Source: Ruminococcus sp. JC304
Lineage (GTDB): Bacteria > Bacillota > Clostridia > Lachnospirales > Lachnospiraceae
NCBI GenBank assembly: GCA_000285855.2
Contig: HE978651.1
Span: forward strand, 1,404,216-1,450,363
Length of the DNA stretch: 46,148 bases
Reading direction: 5' to 3'
The position numbers and the translations under genes were made by a program. Positions 8,700 to 15,344 of this stretch are shown in pieces. Every line of letters begins with the position of its first letter. Position 1 is the stretch's first letter. The notes under the pieces are model-generated. The model was not told the origin of the DNA. It saw only the letters and a list, made by a program, of their open reading frames with translations, and ran no database searches.

Positions 8700-8733
8700 A
8701 AAAAAATACTGTTGCATGCAACAGTATTTTTTT
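8700..8733 (+). terminator. Strong intrinsic terminator after purC
   Basis: The 34 bases are a perfect palindrome around TGCATGCA, giving a TACTGTTGCA stem flanked by seven A and seven T residues. The A/T flanks make it able to work in both directions. Confidence 0.9.
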
Positions 8734-8934
8734 GCGTGTATTACGCGAACTATATAGAAATCAATTACATTTTTTGGTACAATAAATAACAGAAAAATGA
8801 AAATGTAAAATAAAATTTGCCTGATATGAGCCTGACTTCAGAGCTGTCTGGCAGCCTGGAGTTATAATATAACACCTGACTGTTTTTTATTTTTGCAGTT
8901 ACAGGCTAAGTTTTATAAAAAGGAGAGAAAAGTT

Positions 8935-9567
8935 ATGATGAAAAAGACAATTTTTAAGAAACTGATGGTAATCTGTACTTCAGCAGCTCTTGCCTTCGGC
9001 ACAGTACCTGCAGGTGCAGCTGATGTGGTTCCGCAGGCTGTTACAGTAGAGACAGTAAGTGCGCAGGCTGCAAAACCAGGTAAAAACCTGAAGGACAAAG
9101 CGTTGGCAAAATCACTGGACAAGGTGATCAAGGCTCAGAAATTTACAAAGAAAACAACGGACAAGCAGAAATTACAGAAGCTGTTTAATTACACCAAAAA
9201 AGCTTACAAGTATAAACGTTATATGGGGATTCCTTCCGCAAAAGGCTGGGATGCCAAGCTTGCAAAGGAAACTCTGTCTACAAAGCAGGCAAGCTGCTAC
9301 CATGATGCAGCTACCTTTGCTTATCTTGCCAGACGTGCCACAGGACTTCCTGTGAGAATCTGCATTGGAACAAGTAATCTGTATAATACCTCCAGATGGC
9401 AGAGCCATGGATGGGTAGAGATCAAGGTAAAAGGCAAATGGTATACCTTTGACACCAATGCGAACAGATTTTCCAAGAGAAAAGATGTGAAATGGTTTAT
9501 GCAGAAGCATGCTTCCATGGAAGGCAAAGTCTACAAAACCCAGAAAATCTATAACGTTAACTTTTAA
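8935..9567 (+). CDS. Secreted transglutaminase-like protein
   Basis: The 210-residue protein has a signal peptide (MMKKTIFKKL then a hydrophobic stretch ending near AGAADV) and a C-terminal transglutaminase-like core. The catalytic triad is visible: Cys in QASCYHDA, His in QSHGWVEI, and Asp in YTFDTN. Bacterial members are usually extracellular proteases or cell-wall enzymes and not true cross-linkers. ATG 8935 is preceded by AGGAG at a nine-base distance. It heads the envelope gene cluster that runs to 14041. The basic lysine-rich N-terminal half may bind the anionic cell wall. Substrate is unknown. Confidence 0.8.
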   Translation: MMKKTIFKKLMVICTSAALAFGTVPAGAADVVPQAVTVETVSAQAAKPGKNLKDKALAKSLDKVIKAQKFTKKTTDKQKLQKLFNYTKKAYKYKRYMGIPSAKGWDAKLAKETLSTKQASCYHDAATFAYLARRATGLPVRICIGTSNLYNTSRWQSHGWVEIKVKGKWYTFDTNANRFSKRKDVKWFMQKHASMEGKVYKTQKIYNVNF

Positions 9568-9602
9568 CTAAGATAAACAGGAGAAAGGAAGAAAGTGAAA
9601 AG

Positions 9603-10247
9603 ATGTTAAAAAAATCTGTAAAAATAATCCTGACTGTTTTCTGTCTGCTGTTTGTGTCTGTATCTGCTGTCTCTGTTAATGCAGCAGAAACAACACAGTC
9701 CGGGCAGACAACAGTGAAAAAGGGACTGGTAAAGGAAAAAGGAAAATACTATTTCTACGAAGTAAAAAAGGACGGCACCTCTGCCAGAATCAAAAATAAA
9801 TGGAAAAATGTAAAGGATGCCAAAACCAAAAAGACCTACAGATACTATTTTGGCAAAGACGGAGCTGCCTATGCAGGAAGCAAAGACATGTTCGGAAGAA
9901 AAAAACTGGCTGTGAAGAAGATCGGCGGCAAGCAGTATGGCTTTGATACAAATGCCAGAATGATAAAGGGTGTGGCTGTTTCTAACCTGGATTCCGGTGA
10001 AAAGCTCTATGCTTTTAATTCTAAGACAGGTGTGTATGATGTGGCGAAGACAAAGAAGATCCGTAAGGCCTATGGGTATGAAAAGAAGGCTGCACCACTG
10101 AGACAGCTTCTGGGAAAGCCGAAAAAGATCAAAAAAGGAACAGGCTGTTATGGAAATGGCAAAGAATATCTGCTGTACTATGATAACTTTGTATTAAGCA
10201 CAGGCGAGACTGCAAAAGGAGTAGAGGTTATTTTTGGTGTAATGTAA
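9603..10247 (+). CDS. Secreted lysine-rich repeat protein
   Basis: The 214-residue protein has a signal peptide (KSVKIILTVFCLLFVSVSAVSVNA) and then short aromatic-basic repeats such as KGKYYFYEVKKDG and YRYYFGKDGAAYAG. These resemble choline-binding or glucan-binding type cell-wall repeats (KxYYF...G). The C-terminal part (about residues 155-210) is a different small domain with a GNGKEYLLYYDNFVL segment. It lies 35 bases after the transglutaminase gene and before the MBOAT gene. I infer attachment to the cell surface; no enzymatic motif is visible. Confidence 0.6.
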   Translation: MLKKSVKIILTVFCLLFVSVSAVSVNAAETTQSGQTTVKKGLVKEKGKYYFYEVKKDGTSARIKNKWKNVKDAKTKKTYRYYFGKDGAAYAGSKDMFGRKKLAVKKIGGKQYGFDTNARMIKGVAVSNLDSGEKLYAFNSKTGVYDVAKTKKIRKAYGYEKKAAPLRQLLGKPKKIKKGTGCYGNGKEYLLYYDNFVLSTGETAKGVEVIFGVM

Positions 10248-10279
10248 AAGTACTCCATAAATAACCGGTGACATAAATT

Positions 10280-11332
10280 ATGGTTTTCAGTTCAATGGTT
10301 TTTATGTGTGTATTTTTGCCGGCTGTTTTTGTCCTGCACTGTATTCTGCCGGGAATACGGGCTAAAAATGCACTTCTTCTCCTGGCAAGCGTACTTTTCT
10401 ATGCTTACGGAGAACCGGTATATATTATTTTATTGTTTATTTCCACTTTATTGAATTATTTCTGTGCCTGCGGGATTGACAGATTCCGAAATCACAGGAA
10501 GGGAATCCTGGTTCTGGCAGTGATCTGCAATCTGGGAATCCTTATTGTATTTAAGTATACAGATTTTATCCTGGGGATGGTCAACAGTGTGACAGGGCTT
10601 CACCTGCCGCTGCCTCAGATCCGCATGCCTATCGGTATTTCTTTCTTTACTTTCCAGGCAATGTCTTATGTGATCGATGTTTACCGGGAAACTACCAGGG
10701 CCCAGAAAAATTATGCAAAAGTACTTCTCTACATATCCTTTTTCCCACAGCTGATTGCGGGACCGATTGTGAAGTATCATGATGTGGCAGCGGAAATTGA
10801 TCAGAGAACGGTGACACTGGACGGTGTTGCCCTGGGAATCCGCAGATTTTCTGCAGGTCTCTGTAAAAAGGTTCTCCTTGCCAATACCCTGGGACTGGTG
10901 GCTGACAATCTTTTTGGTGCATCTGCAGGTTCCATCAATGGGGCAGGAGCATGGCTGGGAGCAATTTCCTATATGCTTCAGATCTATTTTGATTTCAGCG
11001 GCTATAGTGATATGGCCATTGGTCTGGGATGGATGTTCGGATTCCACTTTAAGGAGAACTTTAATTATCCATACATCAGCGGTACGATCCGGGAATTCTG
11101 GAGAAGATGGCATATGTCTCTTTCCGGATGGTTTCTGGAGTATCTGTACATCCCCCTTGGGGGAAACCGCAAAGGAAAATTCCGCACAGTTGTCAACAAG
11201 ATGATTGTTTTTTTGTGTACCGGAATCTGGCATGGAGCAGCTGTTAATTTTCTGTTCTGGGGTGTTTATCATGGATTTTTCCTTATGCTTGAGGAATATA
11301 TTCCCTGGATCGGAAAAAAGGCTCTGCTGTAA
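10280..11332 (+). CDS. MBOAT family O-acyltransferase (AlgI-like), N-terminal part of a split gene
   Basis: The reading frame encodes 350 residues of an AlgI/DltB-type membrane-bound O-acyltransferase, which passes acyl groups across the membrane to surface polymers. Conserved features are PIGISFFTFQAMSYVID, FPQLIAGPIVKY, the DFSGYSDMAIGLG segment, FREFWRRWHMSLS-like REFWRRWHMSLSGWF, and the catalytic His region GIWHGAAVNFLFWGVYHG. Family members run to about 460-480 residues. Here the frame stops at TAA 11330-11332 and the missing last membrane segments follow in the -1 frame. The two frames overlap at 11293-11332, and a slippery A-AAA-AAG lies at 11314-11320. The start ATG has GGTGA nine bases before it. 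Confidence 0.85.
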   Translation: MVFSSMVFMCVFLPAVFVLHCILPGIRAKNALLLLASVLFYAYGEPVYIILLFISTLLNYFCACGIDRFRNHRKGILVLAVICNLGILIVFKYTDFILGMVNSVTGLHLPLPQIRMPIGISFFTFQAMSYVIDVYRETTRAQKNYAKVLLYISFFPQLIAGPIVKYHDVAAEIDQRTVTLDGVALGIRRFSAGLCKKVLLANTLGLVADNLFGASAGSINGAGAWLGAISYMLQIYFDFSGYSDMAIGLGWMFGFHFKENFNYPYISGTIREFWRRWHMSLSGWFLEYLYIPLGGNRKGKFRTVVNKMIVFLCTGIWHGAAVNFLFWGVYHGFFLMLEEYIPWIGKKALL

Positions 11333-11349
11333 AATCCTTCTTCCAGCAT

Positions 11350-11673
11350 GTGTATGCTCTGCTGGTGGTATGCATCGGATTTGTATTTTTCAGAGCAGAG
11401 ACCATGGCACAGGGATGCTTCTGGGTCAGGAAAATGTTTACAGGCTTTGGATGGAATGCCGGTGCCATGAGCTTTGCACTGCAGCAGATGACCCCTGTTT
11501 TTCTGGTTACTCTGGCCGGTGCGCTGATTGCCTGCTGCCCTGTTAAAAAACTGATAAGTGAAAAGAAATGGTACGGTCCTGTGGCATATGTCTGCAGCCT
11601 GGCAGGTCTGGTGATCTGCATTCTCAGCCTTGCCAGCGGAACCTATAATCCATTTATTTATTTCAGGTTTTAA
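11350..11673 (+). pseudogene. C-terminal part of the MBOAT acyltransferase in the -1 frame
   Basis: This stretch reads VYALLVVCIGFVFFRAETMA and continues through two more hydrophobic segments to YNPFIYFRF, exactly the expected C-terminus of an AlgI-like MBOAT protein. It has no ribosome site or sensible start codon of its own; the frame is open back to 11293. Joined to the upstream part by a -1 shift, the product is about 464 residues, normal for the family. It could be a true frameshift mutation, programmed frameshifting, transcriptional slippage on the six-A run, or a sequencing error. Confidence 0.75.
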
Positions 11674-11684
11674 GGGAGGCAGCT

Positions 11685-13097
11685 ATGAAAAAAGGAAAAT
11701 TGATTTATTGTATTTTGTTTTTTGCCATCTGCCTTTGTCCTTCCCTGGGAATGCTTGTGACAAAGCAGGAGACATCTTCAGAAAACAGACAGCTTTCAGA
11801 GTTTCCTTCTCCAAAAACAGAGGAGGGGAAGATCAATGTGGAATGGCTCTCCCAGGCAGGAGATTATTTCCAGGAGCATTTTGCGTTCAGAAATGAACTG
11901 GTTACCGGAAATGCACTGCTCCACGGCAGACTTCTGGAAACCTCTACTGCAGATGGTGTGATCCAGGGTAAAAATGGCTGGCTCTATTACAAGGATTCTC
12001 TGGATGACTATCTGGGACAGGATTTACTGTCTGACAGGAGCCTGTTCAATATTGCCCATATGCTGTCCATGACCCAGCAGGCCCTGGAGGAAAAGGGAGT
12101 GAATTTCCTGTTTACCATTGCTCCCAATAAGAACTCTCTCTATGGAGACAACATGCCTTATTATGATAGGCTGAAGGTATCCGACCAGACAAACAGAGAA
12201 AATCTGGAAGGCTGGCTGAAAACGGAAAAGGTTGCTTATGCAGATCTGTACCAGGCGCTGATGGAGGAGGATGAGGTTCTTTATCATGCCCGGGATTCCC
12301 ACTGGAATAACAAAGGTGCAGCACTGGCAGCAGACGTACTGATGGATGCCCTTGGTAAGGACCATGATTCCTATGAGGGAGAAAGCTATACAGTGCGCAG
12401 GGATTATACAGGAGATCTGGATACTATGCTGTATCCCCTGGCTTCGACAGCAGACGATGAGATCTATTATGACAAAGAGACCACCTATGCTACTGTGGAA
12501 GAAATCCAGAGTAATTTTGATCCCCGGATCACCACTGTAAACCCGGTAAAAGAGGGAAGCCTGGTCATGTACAGGGATTCTTTTGGAAATGCCCTGCTTC
12601 CTTATATGGCAGATGCCTATGCCAATGCCTATTTTTCCAGAGGAATTCCCTATCAGCTGATGGATGTGGAGACACATAGCGCGGATACGGTGATCATTGA
12701 GAGGGCAGAACGTTTTCTGCCGGAAATGTCCCAGTTTCCACCTGTGCTTGCAGCAAAGGAAATCAGTCTGACTGAGAATGAGGAGTTTCAGGGCTCTGAT
12801 GGGGCTGTTGATGTAAAGATCAAACCTCAGGGAATGACTGCTCAGCTCAGCGGCCGGATCAAAGAAGGGCTTCTGAATACAGATTCCCGGATTTATCTGA
12901 AGGTCAATGGCTCTGTCTATGAGGCCTTTCCTATGGACGTGAAAGTGGGAGAGAATCTGGATGATAACGGATTTTGTCTCTATCTGCCCAGTGAGCTGGT
13001 GGCAGCAGACGGAAATGATGTTGAAATACTGATTGAGAAAGATAATAAAATTTATAATATTTATCAAAATAATATCAAGGAGGATTCCGTACAATGA
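11685..13097 (+). CDS. DHHW/AlgX-like surface O-acetylation protein
   Basis: The 470-residue protein has an N-terminal signal anchor (residues 5-24) and the DHHW-family pattern: SSENRQLSEFP, FRNELVTGNALL, GKNGWLYY. It has the SGNH/AlgX-type catalytic candidates D and H in ARDSHWNNKGA and the serine segment MYRDSFGNAL. Proteins of this family act outside the membrane with MBOAT partners to place acetyl groups on exopolysaccharides. Its position 11 bases after the MBOAT gene supports that partnership. The ribosome site AGGGAGG is strong. Its stop overlaps the start of the SH3 gene (ATGA). The acceptor polymer is not known. Confidence 0.85.
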   Translation: MKKGKLIYCILFFAICLCPSLGMLVTKQETSSENRQLSEFPSPKTEEGKINVEWLSQAGDYFQEHFAFRNELVTGNALLHGRLLETSTADGVIQGKNGWLYYKDSLDDYLGQDLLSDRSLFNIAHMLSMTQQALEEKGVNFLFTIAPNKNSLYGDNMPYYDRLKVSDQTNRENLEGWLKTEKVAYADLYQALMEEDEVLYHARDSHWNNKGAALAADVLMDALGKDHDSYEGESYTVRRDYTGDLDTMLYPLASTADDEIYYDKETTYATVEEIQSNFDPRITTVNPVKEGSLVMYRDSFGNALLPYMADAYANAYFSRGIPYQLMDVETHSADTVIIERAERFLPEMSQFPPVLAAKEISLTENEEFQGSDGAVDVKIKPQGMTAQLSGRIKEGLLNTDSRIYLKVNGSVYEAFPMDVKVGENLDDNGFCLYLPSELVAADGNDVEILIEKDNKIYNIYQNNIKEDSVQ

Positions 13098-14041
13098 AAA
13101 AGAAGTTAATTACTAAAATTTTAAGCATCTCAGTAGCAGGGGCAGTTGCCCTGACACCTGCCGCAGCATTTGGCGCGCAGACAGAGGAGAATACACAGAC
13201 TGAAAGTGCAGAAGCAGCAGATGAGGCAAAAGAGGTGGAAGATCTGAAGATCAAAACCGAAACCCAGGAGCTGACTGTGAAAAATCAGACAGGATATGCA
13301 CTGACAGCAGGAGAGCTGGAAGATGCATCAGATGAAACAGAGGACGCAAAGGCAGAGGATACAAAAACAGAAGACACAGCAGAGACTACAGAAAAAGCCC
13401 AGGGTAAGATGCTTACAGTTACCGGTGAAGACGGAACAGAGCATGTTTTCAAAAACATGGATCCGGATTCCTGGACAGAGCCTGTTATCTATGATGAATA
13501 TGGATTCCTTTATATCAAATATGAGAATAAGGACAAAAAGGAAGAGGAAGTGGCTGAGACAGCAGAGGAGAAAGAGTGGGGAGAATCCCTTACCATGTAT
13601 CTTCTCTCCAATGTAAATGTCCGTGAAAAGGCAGACAAAGAGTCCAAATCCTTAAAAGTTCTTTCCACAGGTACTGAGGTAAAGGGCATTGCTGTTGCAC
13701 CGGGATGGATTAAGGTGCAGGCAGATGATATTACAGGTTATGTATATCATACCTATATTACAGAGAATAAAGAGGCAGCAGATGCCAAGGTAAAGGCTGA
13801 ACAGGAGGCCAAGGCCCAGGCTGAGGCAGCAGCGGCACAGGCAGCAGCTGCTCAGGCACAGCAGAGCCAGAATAATTATGATTATTCCCAGGATCAGGGC
13901 AGCTATCAGGAGCCTGCACAGTCAGCTCCTCAGGAGAAATATGAAGTTGGCCGTCAGCAGTATGATGACTGTGACGGAAGCGGACACGGATATTATGAGA
14001 TTACCTATTCTGACGGCAGTGTAGGATACGAAGAATATTGA
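13094..14041 (+). CDS. Secreted protein with bacterial SH3 domain
   Basis: The 315-residue protein has a signal peptide (residues 1-27, ending AAAFGAQ), a long acidic low-complexity region (EAADEAKEVED and DETEDAKAEDTKTED), a bacterial SH3 domain around residues 170-225 (LLSNVNVREKADKES, then GWIKVQADDITGYVYHTYI), an alanine/glutamine-rich helix, and a Tyr/Gly-rich tail. SH3_3 domains usually bind peptidoglycan. It overlaps the DHHW gene by four bases and ends the cluster before a terminator. I infer a cell-wall-bound partner of the acetylation system. Confidence 0.8.
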   Translation: MKKKLITKILSISVAGAVALTPAAAFGAQTEENTQTESAEAADEAKEVEDLKIKTETQELTVKNQTGYALTAGELEDASDETEDAKAEDTKTEDTAETTEKAQGKMLTVTGEDGTEHVFKNMDPDSWTEPVIYDEYGFLYIKYENKDKKEEEVAETAEEKEWGESLTMYLLSNVNVREKADKESKSLKVLSTGTEVKGIAVAPGWIKVQADDITGYVYHTYITENKEAADAKVKAEQEAKAQAEAAAAQAAAAQAQQSQNNYDYSQDQGSYQEPAQSAPQEKYEVGRQQYDDCDGSGHGYYEITYSDGSVGYEEY

Positions 14042-14061
14042 TCAAACAGATAAGGGTGTAA

Positions 14062-14084
14062 ATATCTGAAGCTTTTTCAGATAT
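14062..14084 (+). other. Small hairpin after the SH3 gene
   Basis: ATATCTGAA (14062-14070) and TTCAGATAT (14076-14084) form a perfect nine-base stem with loop GCTTT. It lies just before the main terminator and may stabilise the 3' end. Confidence 0.5.
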
Positions 14085-14089
14085 ACGCG

Positions 14090-14132
14090 AAAAGGACTGT
14101 TGTACATTTTGGTGTATGACAGTCTTTTTTTT
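14090..14132 (+). terminator. Intrinsic terminator of the envelope cluster
   Basis: AAAAGGACTGTTGTACA pairs, with one bulge and a few weak pairs, with TGTATGACAGTCTTTT, and eight T residues end the structure. It closes the 8935-14041 gene set. Confidence 0.8.
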
Positions 14133-14154
14133 GCCTGTGAAACACAATAGGTTA

Positions 14155-14186
14155 TTGACAGAAAAAACGTGTTAGTTTATACTAAC
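14155..14186 (+). promoter_or_regulatory. Promoter and TTAG-N6-CTAA operator of the DUF2325/feo genes
   Basis: TTGACA (14155-14160) and TATACT (14178-14183) are 17 bases apart, a near-consensus promoter. The dyad GTTAGTTTATACTAAC (14171-14186) overlaps the -10 box, so a bound repressor would block RNA polymerase. The same TTAG-N6-CTAA core recurs at other iron and flavin genes in the window. Confidence 0.75.
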
Positions 14187-14261
14187 ATATAGTTAAACGA
14201 GAATAACTTTCGTACAGGATAAAATATTAACCAAAAACACAGGATCAAAGGAGGACCATAT

Positions 14262-14540
14262 ATGAGTATTGTAATCGTAGGTGGACATGACAGAATGGTA
14301 GCACAGTATAAAAAAATCTGTAAATCTTATAAATGTAAATGTAAGGTGTTTACGCAGATGGAAGCGAATTTCGGCAAGAAGATAGGATGTCCGGATGTTC
14401 TGGTGCTTTTTACAAACACAGTATCCCACAAAATGGTGAAATGTGCACTGGACGAGGTGGGAGCTTCCACTGATATCGTACGCTGCCACACAAGCAGCGG
14501 AAATGCCTTAACTGGTATTCTTGAAACACGTTGCTGTTAA
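14262..14540 (+). CDS. DUF2325 protein next to the Feo system
   Basis: The 92-residue protein matches the DUF2325 pattern: MSIVIVGGHDRM at the N-terminus (Rossmann-like), a Cys/Lys-rich stretch (KICKSYKCKCKVF), CPDVLVLFTNTVSHKM, and a C-terminal CH..SSGN motif. Function is unknown. Gene order (directly before feoA-feoA-feoB) and an operator shared with the feo promoters suggest a role in iron handling or sensing. The ribosome site is AAAGGAGG with a suitable gap. Several cysteines could bind metal, which is inference. Confidence 0.75.
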   Translation: MSIVIVGGHDRMVAQYKKICKSYKCKCKVFTQMEANFGKKIGCPDVLVLFTNTVSHKMVKCALDEVGASTDIVRCHTSSGNALTGILETRCC

Positions 14541-14644
14541 AAATTCTATTATGCACATTGCAATAATACAGTGGTAAATAAATGAGATTTTTTATTAATG
14601 TTTTAAAACGAAAAACTTTATCAATAAAAAATGTAAAATAGTTA

Positions 14645-14675
14645 TTGACATCTAACCAAAATTAGAATACACTAA
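14645..14675 (+). promoter_or_regulatory. feoA promoter with TTAG-N6-CTAA operator
   Basis: TTGACA (14645-14650) and TACACT (14668-14673) are 17 bases apart. TTAG-AATACA-CTAA (14662-14675) covers the -10 box. A further dyad TCTAA...TTAGA (14651-14666) shares its right half with this site, so two regulator dimers may bind side by side. Confidence 0.75.
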
Positions 14676-14731
14676 CTACGTAATAAAGATAATGTTTATC
14701 ATTTATTAAATACCAGAAAGGGATGAAAAAA

Positions 14732-14941
14732 ATGCCGCTGTCAATGGTGAATGCCGGTGAACCTTTCACGATCAAAAGGATCGGAGGCAAAGAAGAAGTT
14801 AAGAGACACCTTGAGGAACTGGGCTTTGTGGTAGGAGGAATTGTGACAGTTATTTCCGAGATCAACGGAAGCCTGATCGTCAATGTTAAAGAATCCAGGG
14901 TTGCCATTGGAAAAGACATGGCAAGCAAGATTATGGTCTAG
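14732..14941 (+). CDS. feoA: FeoA family protein (first copy)
   Basis: This is a 69-residue SH3-like FeoA protein with MPLSMVNAGEPFTIKRIGG, the family's HLEELGFVVGG turn and a C-terminal SRVAIGKDMASKIMV. FeoA works with the FeoB transporter in ferrous iron uptake on the cytoplasmic side. I chose ATG 14732 because AAAGGG lies nine bases before it; the in-frame ATG at 14723 would touch the ribosome site. It has its own promoter and operator and is followed at once by a second feoA. Confidence 0.88.
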   Translation: MPLSMVNAGEPFTIKRIGGKEEVKRHLEELGFVVGGIVTVISEINGSLIVNVKESRVAIGKDMASKIMV

Positions 14942-15000
14942 GGTGTGTTTGAAACAGAAGTGTGTTTGAAGCAGAACTCTGGGGAAAGAAGGGAAAAGAT

Positions 15001-15222
15001 TTGAAGACATTAAAGAATGCGCGTGTAGGAGAGACTGTAAAGGTTCAGAAGCTTACAGGTGAGGGCCCGGTCAAGAGAAGAATTATGGATATGGGAATCA
15101 CGAAAGGCGTGGAGGTTTATGTGAGGAAGGTTGCACCTCTGGGAGATCCGATAGAAGTAACAGTAAGAGGATATGAATTATCCCTGCGTAAAGCAGATGC
15201 CGAAATGATTGTTGTAGAATAA
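15001..15222 (+). CDS. feoA: FeoA family protein (second copy)
   Basis: The second FeoA-type protein has 73 residues: KTLKNARVGETVKVQKLTGE, then the strong family motif KRRIMDMGITKGVEVYV and GYELSLRKADAEMIVV. It is closer to the classical FeoA than the first copy. A TTG start at 15001 is chosen because AGAAGGG lies seven bases before it; a GTG further up (14962) lacks a site. Tandem FeoA genes before FeoB are common in this bacterial group. Confidence 0.85.
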   Translation: MKTLKNARVGETVKVQKLTGEGPVKRRIMDMGITKGVEVYVRKVAPLGDPIEVTVRGYELSLRKADAEMIVVE

Positions 15223-15239
15223 TTTTTTTTGATAACAGG

Positions 15240-15270
15240 TTAGGATGTTCTAACAATTAGATGGTGCTAA
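15240..15270 (+). promoter_or_regulatory. Tandem TTAG-N6-CTAA operators before feoB
   Basis: Two cores, TTAG-GATGTT-CTAA (15240-15253) and TTAG-ATGGTG-CTAA (15257-15270), lie 17 bases apart centre to centre, about 75-100 bases before the feoB start. The promoter they act on is less clear; TTGATA at 15229-15234 is a possible -35 box. Confidence 0.7.
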
Positions 15271-15344
15271 TAGTTTACAAAGACTAATTTTGTATAAACA
15301 GAATGTCCTGAATGAAAAAATATCAAAGGTAGAGGAGAGAGATT

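Noticed and set aside
10448-11272. Long open frame on the minus strand opposite the MBOAT gene
   Set aside because: It has no ribosome site or family features; the plus-strand MBOAT motifs are clear.
12024-13094. 356-codon minus-strand open frame opposite the DHHW gene
   Set aside because: It mirrors the codon bias of the true gene and has no start signals or known domain.
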